A DNA stretch of 7,353 nucleotides from positions 1 through 7,353 of the forward strand of contig CALGFL010000412.1 in NCBI GenBank assembly GCA_937881145.1. The letters run 5' to 3'. The stretch comes from an uncultured Bordetella sp. (lineage in GTDB: Bacteria; Pseudomonadota; Gammaproteobacteria; Burkholderiales; Burkholderiaceae_B). Positions within the stretch are counted from its first letter, which is position 1. The number at the start of each line of letters is the position of its first letter. Made by a program: the position numbers and the translations under genes. Below are positions 1 to 6,470 of this stretch, one piece after another. The notes under the pieces were generated by a model. That model had not been told where the DNA came from. It did no database searches and was given only the letters and a program-made list of their open reading frames with translations.

Positions 1-752
1 CCCGTGACTTGCATCTGCAGCGCCGCGCCGGCGGTCAGGCCGTCGGCGGCCGCGGTCACGCCAATGGCGTAGTCACCCGGCTCGACGTCCGACGGCGGGC
101 GCACGCTCAACTTGATGTCCTTGCTCTTGCCCGCCTTGATGGGCACCGAATTGACTTGCTGGTCGCCATAAGCCTGGGTGAACGTCGGCTGGAAGCCATC
201 GGGCAATTTCGCGGCCAGGCTGACGATCTGATCCTTGCCGCTGTCGTTCTTGACGGTGAACTCGTAATCGAACGAGGACTGCGCGTTGCCGGTGAGCGAA
301 GGCAGGGAAGGTTCGAGCGTGAGCTTGGCCGGCAGCTCCTTGGCCGGCGTGATGTCGAGCGGCAGGCTGACCTGCTGGCCGTTGCCCTGAGCCAGCACCG
401 TCAATGTGTGCTCCTGCGTATCGGCGCCAGCGGGCAGTTTCAATTTCAGCTGCAGCGTCACGCTGTCGTCGGGCGTGGGCATCGCCGCGCCCACCGGTTG
501 CCCGTCGCCCAATAGCGTGGCGGTCCAGCCTCGCGGCCCGCCTTGCACGCTCAGCGACAAGCGCGTCGGCGGCAGGCCGTAATCGCGCAGCTGCAGGGAG
601 ATCCTGGATGTGGCACCGGCCTGCGCCGTGATGGCCGGATAGTCGGTCGTGAGATACAGACCTTTGACGTTGTGGGTGCTTTGGGCGTGTGCCGCGGCCG
701 CGCCCAGGACCATGGCGGCCGAGGCCAGAAGGGGCAAGAGTTTTTTTCGCAT
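1..752 (-). CDS. Exported NEW3-domain protein, C-terminus cut by window edge
   Basis: The frame opens with ATG at 752-750 and stays open for 250 codons to the left edge, so the stop is outside. An in-frame TGA at 782-780 leaves no other plausible upstream start. The N-terminus is a clear Sec signal peptide: MRKK, then a hydrophobic Leu/Ala stretch, then AHA before Gln24 as the likely signal peptidase I site. After it come two similar units of about 100 residues (roughly 30-125 and 126-235). Each is rich in beta strands, with features such as LPDGF, a late IKAG turn and EPGDYAI near the end, typical of NEW3/NPCBM-associated (COG1470-like) beta-sandwich domains. I infer an envelope protein facing the periplasm. 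Homologues often have a C-terminal membrane anchor and sit beside ABC transporter genes; neither can be seen here. The Shine-Dalgarno sequence is weak. Codons 2-4 contain a run of seven A. The family call is from sequence features only, and the function is unknown. Confidence 0.85.
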   Translation of the reverse strand, partial: MRKKLLPLLASAAMVLGAAAAHAQSTHNVKGLYLTTDYPAITAQAGATSRISLQLRDYGLPPTRLSLSVQGGPRGWTATLLGDGQPVGAAMPTPDDSVTLQLKLKLPAGADTQEHTLTVLAQGNGQQVSLPLDITPAKELPAKLTLEPSLPSLTGNAQSSFDYEFTVKNDSGKDQIVSLAAKLPDGFQPTFTQAYGDQQVNSVPIKAGKSKDIKLSVRPPSDVEPGDYAIGVTAAADGLTAGAALQMQVT

Positions 753-936
753 ATCCGTCGTCGTTGAAATGACCTTGGCTCATGGATAGCCCATGCTTGC
801 CGCGGTCCGTGGTCAATAACAAATGGACGCGTCTGCGCGATCTGTGCCGCGCTTCTACCCCCGCACTTTTGTGCGTCGCTAGGGCTTAGAACTTCTTCAA
901 CCGCGATTTGGTTCCGCCCGGCCGATAGCGTTTATT
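753..936. other. 184-nt intergenic region between rmuC and the NEW3-domain gene
   Basis: This gap separates the stop of rmuC from the start of the exported protein gene, both on the minus strand, so it should hold any promoter of the latter. On the minus strand a TTGACC (816-811) resembles a -35 box, but no good -10 box follows at 16-18 nt, so I do not call a promoter. There is a small hairpin at 862-875 (CGCAC, TTTT loop, GTGCG) without a following T run, so it is not a convincing terminator for rmuC. An inverted repeat at 781-795 is listed separately. No open frame here looks coding. Confidence 0.6.
781..795. repeat. Short inverted repeat upstream of the NEW3-domain gene
   Basis: CATGG and CCATG are perfect 5-bp inverted arms around a 5-nt spacer (ATAGC). 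The repeat ends 28 nt before the ATG of the exported protein gene. It could be an operator half-site pair or a small 5' leader hairpin. It is short enough to be chance, and no known regulator motif was recognised. Confidence 0.3.
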
Positions 937-2319
937 TCAGACAGTTTCGTCGTCTGCCGGCGTTTCGCCGGTCTCTTCGCTACCCAGCAGCGTCGAAGAC
1001 TCGCCTTCCGGCAGCGCCTCGACCTCGCGCAGATTGCGCAGCATGGCCCGGGTGCGCACCTCGGTCTGGCCTATCTTGTTGCTGGCCTGGTCCAGGCTCT
1101 TCTTGACGCTGGCCAGCGACTCGCCGAACCTGCCGAACTCGGTCTTGACGGCACGCAGCACCTGCCAGACTTCGGAGGAGCGCTGCTCGATGGCCAGGGT
1201 GCGGAACCCCATCTGCAGGCTGTTGAGCATGGCCGCGAGATTGGACGGGCCGGCCACGCTCACGCGCAGCGCCTGCAGTTTGTCGGACAGGCCCGGCACG
1301 CGCAGGACTTCGGCATACAACCCTTCGGTGGGCAGGAACATGATGGCGAAGTCGGTGGTGTGCGGCGGGGCAACGTACTTGGTGATGTTCTTGGCCTGGA
1401 GCTCGACGGCGCGCGCGAGCGCGGTCGACGCAATGCGCGCCGCCTCGGCGTCGCCCGCTTCCTGGGCGTCGACCAGGCGCTCGTACTCTTCCTTGGGGAA
1501 CTTGGCGTCGATGGGCAGCCAGACCGGTTCGCTTTCCTCGCCCCGGCCCGGCAGCCGTATGGCGAATTCGACGATGGCGTCGCTGCCCGGCACGGGCTTG
1601 ACGTTGCGTCCGTATTGCTCGGGCGTCATGGTGTCTTCGATCAGGCGGGCCAGCTGGACCTCGCCCCAGGTGCCGCGCGATTTGACGTTGGTCAGCACGC
1701 GCTTGAGATCCCCTACCCCGGCGGCCAGGCTCTGCATCTCGCCCAATCCCTTGTGCACGGCCTCCAGACGCTCGGAGACCAGGCGGAAGGATTCGCCCAG
1801 GCGCGCTTCCAGCGTGGCGTGCAGCTTCTCGTCGACCGTGTGCTGCATGGCCTCCAGGCGCTGGCCGTTGTCGGCCTGCAGGGCCTTCAGGCGTTCGTCC
1901 ACCGTCTGCTTTACCTCGCCCATGCGGCGGTCGTTGAGCTCGACGAGTCCTTGCAAGCGTTGGCCGAACTGGGTGGCAAAGCGGCCCAAGGCATCGTTGT
2001 GCTCGGCGCGCGCCTCGCGGGCATCGCGGGTGAGCGCGGTGCGCAGGTCTTCGTGGCTTTGCGTGAGGCCGACACCCAGTGCGCGCATGGCCTCGGTCAG
2101 CTCGGCGCGCAAGCCGCGCTGGCTTTCCGCGAGCTCGTTGCGGGTGTCGCGCTGGCTGTTGGCCAGCTCTTCGCGCATGCTGCGCCCGGAACGGTCCAGG
2201 GCGTCGAGCAAGGCGCGCGGATCGCCCGCGCCGCTGCGCCCGCGCAGCGCAACGTACAGACTTACGACAAGAGCCAGCACTGCGCCGGCGGCGGCGACCC
2301 AAAGCAGCATGTTTTCCAT
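937..2319 (-). CDS. rmuC: DNA recombination protein RmuC
   Basis: A protein of 460 residues, close to the usual RmuC length (E. coli about 475). A single membrane anchor lies at about residues 4-25 (LLWVAAAGAVLALVV), then a long charged coiled coil to about 190. Next comes the conserved RmuC domain with GDLKRVL, SRGTWGEVQL, a PIDAKFP motif (PD-(D/E)xK-like), FLPTEGLYAE and GPSNLAAMLNSLQMG. The acidic tail is probably disordered. RmuC limits inversions at short inverted repeats and is thought to act on DNA as a nuclease-like protein; the biochemistry is not settled. I chose ATG at 2319, whose A is the last base of the mpg stop (TGATG), which suggests translational coupling. A GTG one codon upstream (2322) is possible and would add one residue. 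Residues 48-113 form a regular 11-residue repeat. No clear terminator follows. Confidence 0.95.
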   Translation of the reverse strand: MENMLLWVAAAGAVLALVVSLYVALRGRSGAGDPRALLDALDRSGRSMREELANSQRDTRNELAESQRGLRAELTEAMRALGVGLTQSHEDLRTALTRDAREARAEHNDALGRFATQFGQRLQGLVELNDRRMGEVKQTVDERLKALQADNGQRLEAMQHTVDEKLHATLEARLGESFRLVSERLEAVHKGLGEMQSLAAGVGDLKRVLTNVKSRGTWGEVQLARLIEDTMTPEQYGRNVKPVPGSDAIVEFAIRLPGRGEESEPVWLPIDAKFPKEEYERLVDAQEAGDAEAARIASTALARAVELQAKNITKYVAPPHTTDFAIMFLPTEGLYAEVLRVPGLSDKLQALRVSVAGPSNLAAMLNSLQMGFRTLAIEQRSSEVWQVLRAVKTEFGRFGESLASVKKSLDQASNKIGQTEVRTRAMLRNLREVEALPEGESSTLLGSEETGETPADDETV

Positions 2320-2996
2320 CACAAAATCGTACCCCGAATATCGACCATGACGTAGTCGCGCCCCTGCTGCTGCCCGCGGCGCAAGGGATTGCGGGTGCAG
2401 AAGGCGGCATATTCAGGATCGACGTAGCGATAGAACAGATGCTCGTCGCGGCCGGTCGGGATGCCCAGCCTGGGCGCATTGATGAGCCGCCTGGGACTTG
2501 CGCCCACGTCTTCGACATAAAAGCGCGCGGGGTCGAAATTGCGCGCGTCCCAATCGGCGATCTTCAGATCGAGCGAACGGCACAGCAGCGCCTGCCCGGC
2601 GCACAGCCTGCGCGGATCGCGCGGATTGCCCTGTGCGTCGGGGTTGAGCTCCTGCATGCGCGCCAGCGATCTGGGGCCGGATATGTCATCGAGCCAGGGA
2701 TGGGCCGATTTGATTAGCACGGCGTTGCCGGCCCCCGCCGCGCTGAAGTTGAGCGAGTCGCCGCCCTGCGAGTGGTACATGTAGATCGTGCCGCCGTCCA
2801 TGAACAGGGCGCGTCGCTTGTGGGTGTAGCCGAGCGATGCATGGCTGCCCTTCTCCTGCAGCTGATAAGCCTCGGTCTCGATGATGCGGGCCGACAGCCA
2901 TAGGCGCCCCAGTTTGCGACGAATGACCTTGCCGATGAGTTCGCGGGCGAGTTGACGGGAGTCGCGGTTGAAGAAGCTATCGGGGAGCGCGGTCAT
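2319..2996 (-). CDS. mpg: DNA-3-methyladenine (alkyladenine) glycosylase, AAG/MPG family
   Basis: 225 residues, the normal size for bacterial AAG-type glycosylases, which flip out alkylated or deaminated purines and cut the N-glycosidic bond as the first step of base excision repair in the cytoplasm. Visible hallmarks: LARELIGKVIRR near residues 16-27; RIIETEAY at 37-44 with Glu42 matching the catalytic Glu125 of human AAG and Tyr44 matching Tyr127; GSHAS at 50-54 supplying the active-site His; LFMDGGTIYMY at 64-74; AVLIKSAHP; and RLGIPTGRDEH near 176-186. The usual YxYG-type strand after Tyr74 reads HSQGGDSLNF, so the tyrosine that wedges into DNA in human AAG is absent. The ATG at 2996 has no Shine-Dalgarno sequence; CCTCC sits directly upstream instead. 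The stop overlaps the rmuC start, so the two are probably cotranscribed. Confidence 0.94.
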   Translation of the reverse strand: MTALPDSFFNRDSRQLARELIGKVIRRKLGRLWLSARIIETEAYQLQEKGSHASLGYTHKRRALFMDGGTIYMYHSQGGDSLNFSAAGAGNAVLIKSAHPWLDDISGPRSLARMQELNPDAQGNPRDPRRLCAGQALLCRSLDLKIADWDARNFDPARFYVEDVGASPRRLINAPRLGIPTGRDEHLFYRYVDPEYAAFCTRNPLRRGQQQGRDYVMVDIRGTIL

Positions 2997-3002
2997 GTGG
3001 AG

Positions 3003-3008
3003 GTTATA
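3003..3008 (-). promoter_or_regulatory. Candidate -10 box for leaderless mpg transcription
   Basis: TATAAC on the minus strand ends 6 nt before the ATG of mpg (2996), so a start site about 7 nt downstream of the box would fall on the A of the ATG. This agrees with the absence of a Shine-Dalgarno sequence. No good -35 hexamer is seen at 16-18 nt upstream, and there is no TG extension, so the call is tentative. mpg could instead be read through from upstream. Confidence 0.3.
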
Positions 3009-3019
3009 TGGTTCGAGTT

Positions 3020-3263
3020 ATTTGAGTTCTTAACACGTTCGTCGAGAATGGGCTGGGCGTGTGAGAGCAGGCCTGGTCGGCTGACTCGGCCGCTGAACGG
3101 GGCCTCGGCCGTCGTCTTCCTCGTCCGGGCGGGCCGAGGGCGAACTCGCAGCGTCTCTAGACGCAGCCATCGTTTTGCCCAACGACTGAGATTGTGTTTG
3201 ACGCGAAAACCGAGATTGTAAGAGTCGTCCGAGTCGCGCGGGCGACGCTTCAAGAACTCAAAT
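3020..3263. repeat. Perfect 12-bp inverted repeat enclosing 220 nt
   Basis: ATTTGAGTTCTT at 3020-3031 is the exact reverse complement of AAGAACTCAAAT at 3252-3263. The arms do not extend further without a mismatch or bulge, and no flanking target-site duplication is seen. A 12-bp match by chance within about 290 nt is unlikely (of the order of a few per thousand under a random model). The pair could close a long RNA stem or be the termini of a small non-autonomous element. No transposase is present. Confidence 0.55.
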
Positions 3264-3283
3264 CAACAACAACACCGACAACG

Positions 3284-3640
3284 TCAAGCAAACCGCTCGC
3301 CATAACGCTTCTCTGAAAACCCCACGGTGACTTCACCATCCCCGGTCACCGTGACAGGCCGGCGCACCAATGCCGGATATTCCGCAATGAGCTTGGTCCA
3401 CTGCGCATCGGTGGACGCGGCGCGGCGCTCTTCCGGCAGCGCACGCCAGGTCATCGACGTGCGGTTGACCAGTTTTTCCCAGCCTCCCACCTTCCCCGCC
3501 CAGGCCTTGAGCGTGGCCGCCGGCACCGGTTCGTCGCGGTAATCGACGAAGGTGTGCGCAACGCCGTGGGTGTCCAGCCAGTCGCGGGCCTTGATGCAGG
3601 TGCTGCACTTGGCCAGGCCGTAAAGCATGGTTTTGCTCAT
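3284..3640 (-). CDS. ArsC/Spx/YffB-family thioredoxin-fold protein with CxxC motif
   Basis: 118 residues, matching the small ArsC-like family (arsenate reductase, Spx, YffB). The N-terminus MLYGLAKCSTCIKARDWL carries the first beta strand and a Cys12-x-x-Cys15 pair at the start of helix 1. FVDYRDEPV, WEKLVNRTSMTWRALPEE and the late LVRRPV with its conserved Arg-Pro are all typical, the last marking the conserved cis-proline loop. E. coli YffB has only the first cysteine of the pair, so this protein can in principle form an internal disulfide as Spx does. Whether it reduces arsenate, glutathione mixed disulfides or another substrate cannot be told; no ars genes are nearby. ATG at 3640 overlaps the potI stop as ATGA, with AAGGAG at 3657-3652 upstream, so it is probably made from the pot operon. 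The longer upstream open frame is a shadow of potI. Confidence 0.9.
   Translation of the reverse strand: MSKTMLYGLAKCSTCIKARDWLDTHGVAHTFVDYRDEPVPAATLKAWAGKVGGWEKLVNRTSMTWRALPEERRAASTDAQWTKLIAEYPALVRRPVTVTGDGEVTVGFSEKRYGERFA
3323..3353 (-). repeat. 9-bp perfect hairpin inside the 3' end of the ArsC/Spx-like gene
   Basis: CACGGTGAC (3323-3331) and GTCACCGTG (3345-3353) are exact inverted arms with a 13-nt loop. On the transcribed strand the stem is followed at once by GGGTTTTC. It partly reflects two Val-Thr-Val coding units, but the match is perfect at synonymous positions. It might pause or partly terminate transcription, or protect the mRNA end. The T run is too short for a confident terminator call. 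Confidence 0.35.
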
Positions 3641-4446
3641 GATGCCGATTTCTCCTTGCGCCATTGCAGGCGGTTGGCCACGACCACGAAAATGCCCACG
3701 GCCAGGATGAACAGCGTGGCCAGGGCATTGACCTCGGGCTTCAGGCCCAGGCGCACGCGCGAGAAGACCTCCATGGGCAGCGTGGAAGCGCCCGGCCCCG
3801 AGAGGAAGGAAGATGTCACGACGTCGTCCAGCGACAGGGTGAAGGACAGCAGCCAGCCCGACACCAGCGAGGGCGCGATGAGCGGCAGCGTGATGGTGAA
3901 GAATACCTTGAGCGGCGTCGCCCCCAGATCCAGCGCCGCCTCTTCGAGCGAGCGGTCCAGGTCGCGCACACGTGCCTGGATGATGACCGCCACGTAAGAC
4001 ATGCACAGGATGACGTGGCCCACCCAAATGGTGAAGAGGCCGTTCTTCCCGGGCCAGCCCAGGGTGCCGCGCATCTCGACGAACAGGAGCAGCAGGGAAA
4101 TGCCCAGCACCACTTCGGGGATGACCAGCGGCGCGCTCAACATGCCCACGTACAGGGCGAAGCCGCGAAAACGCCGCATGCGCGCCAGCACATAGCCGGC
4201 CCAGGTGCCGACGATCGTGGCCGCCGTGGCTGCGAGCAGCGCGATCTTGAAGGACAGGAGCGCGGCCGACAGCAGCGCGTCGTCGTGCAGCAGGGAGGTG
4301 TACCAGCGCAGCGAAAAGCCGCTCCACGAGGTCAGCACCGCCGACTGGTTGAACGAGAACGCCACCAGACAAAAAATAGGCACGTACAGAAAACCGTAGC
4401 CCAGCGCCAACGCCACGAAACGCAAGATCTTGTTGGGCCCGTTCAT
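3637..4446 (-). CDS. potI: Polyamine (putrescine) ABC transporter permease PotI
   Basis: 269 residues of an inner-membrane permease with about six hydrophobic segments, beginning with FVALALGYGFLYVPIFCLVAF (residues 10-30), then segments near 65-90, 100-123, 138-157, 190-210 and 242-258. The cytoplasmic EAA loop, which docks onto the ATPase, is at 169-190 (EEAALDLGATPLKVFFTITLP), with the family's conserved Gly and the I-x-LP ending. NQSAVLTSWSGFSLRWY near 33-49 is typical of PotI/PotC-type permeases. It would pair with PotH as the transmembrane channel of the importer. The ATG at 4446 shares one base with the potH stop (TGATG), and its own stop overlaps the next gene as ATGA. An open frame running further upstream in this phase is a shadow of potH. 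Sequence and gene order favour PotI; spermidine as the substrate (PotC-like) is possible. Confidence 0.93.
   Translation of the reverse strand: MNGPNKILRFVALALGYGFLYVPIFCLVAFSFNQSAVLTSWSGFSLRWYTSLLHDDALLSAALLSFKIALLAATAATIVGTWAGYVLARMRRFRGFALYVGMLSAPLVIPEVVLGISLLLLFVEMRGTLGWPGKNGLFTIWVGHVILCMSYVAVIIQARVRDLDRSLEEAALDLGATPLKVFFTITLPLIAPSLVSGWLLSFTLSLDDVVTSSFLSGPGASTLPMEVFSRVRLGLKPEVNALATLFILAVGIFVVVANRLQWRKEKSAS
3652..3657 (-). promoter_or_regulatory. Ribosome binding site of the ArsC/Spx-like gene
   Basis: AAGGAG lies inside the last codons of potI, 11 nt before the ATG at 3640. The spacing is slightly long, but it is the clearest Shine-Dalgarno sequence in the window and decides this start rather than the much longer open frame upstream. 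Confidence 0.55.
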
Positions 4447-5350
4447 CAGCGGGCCCCGCGTTCCTGGCTGCGCACCTGGTAGTACTGGAACAGGGCCAGG
4501 GGCACCAACAGCAGCAGCACCATCACGATGGTCACCGCCGAGGCCATGGGCCAGTCGGCGTTGTTGAAGAACTCGTTCCACATCACGCGGCCCATCATCA
4601 GCGTGTTGGCGCCGCCCAGCATTTCGGGAATGACGTACTCGCCCACGCAGGGGATGAACACCAGCATGGCCCCCGAGATCACGCCCGGCATCGACAGGGG
4701 CACCGTGATGCGCCAGAAGGCGCTCCAGGGCCGCGCGCCCAGGTCGTAGGCGGCCTCCAGCAGACGCAGATCCATCTTCACCAGATTGGCGTAGAGCGGC
4801 AGGATGAAAAACGGCAGGTAGGCATAGATCATGCCGATGTACACGGCCAGATCGGTGCGGTAGATCTCGACGGGCGCGTGCGTCAGGCCCAGCGTCATCA
4901 GCAGCTGGTTGAGCAGGCCGTCGTTGCGCAAGATGCCCACCCAGGCGTAGACGCGCAGCAGCTGCGACGTCCAGAACGGCAGGATCACGCCCAGCAGCAG
5001 CATGTTGCGCGTCTTGGGCGAAGAGCGCGCCACGTAATAGGCCACCGGATAGCCGATCAGGATGCACCATGCCGTGGTGACCGCGGCCATCTTGATCGAG
5101 TTGAGATAGGTGGCCAGGTACAGGCTGTCGGAAAACAGCATCTGGTAGCCGCGCCAATGCAGATCCAGCTTGGCAATGCCGTCTTCCAGGTGGATGAGCG
5201 GCGTATAGGGCGGGATGCCGAACTGCAGATCGGCAAAACTGATCTTGAGCACCAGCAGGAAAGGCACCAGCAGGAAGGCCACCAGCCACGCATAAGGCGG
5301 CACGATGGCCAGCGCGCGCGCCGACGGCTTGAAGCGGGAAAGGCCGGTTT

Positions 5351-5354
<4 letters not shown>
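4446..5354 (-). CDS. potH: Polyamine (putrescine) ABC transporter permease PotH
   Basis: 302 residues of an inner-membrane permease. A first membrane segment lies at about 20-38 (YAWLVAFLLVPFLLVLKISF), followed by an extracytoplasmic stretch rich in aromatic and acidic residues (45-70), typical of PotH/PotB proteins. Further segments are near 88-108, 116-135, 168-188, 224-242 and 270-290. The EAA loop is at 200-220 (EAAYDLGARPWSAFWRITVPL), and the later GEYVIPEMLGG is a conserved PotH/PotB stretch. It forms the channel with PotI and contacts PotG through the EAA loop. ATG at 5354 overlaps the potG stop as ATGA and no strong Shine-Dalgarno sequence is seen, so translation is probably coupled. 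The length is normal and no defect is seen. Confidence 0.94.
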
Positions 5355-6466
<1,112 letters not shown>

Positions 6467-6470
6467 GCGT

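Larger units (their letters stand above)
2997..3283. other. 287-nt region without a convincing gene, flanked by inverted repeats
   Basis: Between the ArsC/Spx-like gene and mpg. Its edges are A+T-rich, with a CAA-repeat stretch near 3264-3273, while the middle is G+C-rich with hairpins. Perfect arms are at 3151-3156/3159-3164 (GCGTCT/AGACGC, 2-nt loop) and 3182-3187/3223-3228 (ACGACT/AGTCGT). GAGATTGT occurs twice, at 3188-3195 and 3212-3219. Open frames exist on both strands. The minus one (TTG at 3253 to TGA at 2993, 86 codons, Arg-rich) would overlap mpg by ATGA, but it has no Shine-Dalgarno sequence and uses codons such as CTA, CGA and AAT that the neighbours avoid. It may be a structured leader or small RNA, a decayed small mobile element, or an ordinary spacer; I cannot decide between these. 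Confidence 0.5.

Noticed and set aside
811..816. TTGACC as the -35 box of the NEW3-domain gene
   Set aside because: No acceptable -10 hexamer is found at 16-18 nt; the nearest TATCCA is 22 nt away.
73..822. 249-codon minus-strand open frame over the left gene
   Set aside because: Its product is Arg/His/Ala-rich low-complexity sequence, typical of an out-of-frame reading of GC-rich DNA. The adjacent frame gives a signal peptide and NEW3-like domains.
862..875. CGCAC-TTTT-GTGCG hairpin as an rmuC terminator
   Set aside because: The stem is only 5 bp, the T run lies in the loop, and no T run follows.
980..2518. 512-codon minus-strand open frame across rmuC and mpg
   Set aside because: It spans two recognised genes in another frame and yields Arg/Pro/Gly-rich sequence with no family features.
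3010..3019. GGTTCGAGTT resembling a tRNA T-loop
   Set aside because: The flanking bases do not form a T stem, and no acceptor or anticodon arms are found.
2999..3025. Plus-strand GGAGG followed by a five-codon frame MVRVI
   Set aside because: The ribosome-binding pattern is good, but the peptide is tiny, no plus-strand gene follows, and it is probably a by-product of the mpg upstream bases.
2952..3221. 89-codon plus-strand open frame across the start of mpg
   Set aside because: It overlaps mpg on the opposite strand and has Arg/Ser-rich sequence with no recognisable domain.
3264..3275. CAA repeats after the ArsC/Spx-like stop as a microsatellite
   Set aside because: There are only three perfect units, too few to call a variable repeat.
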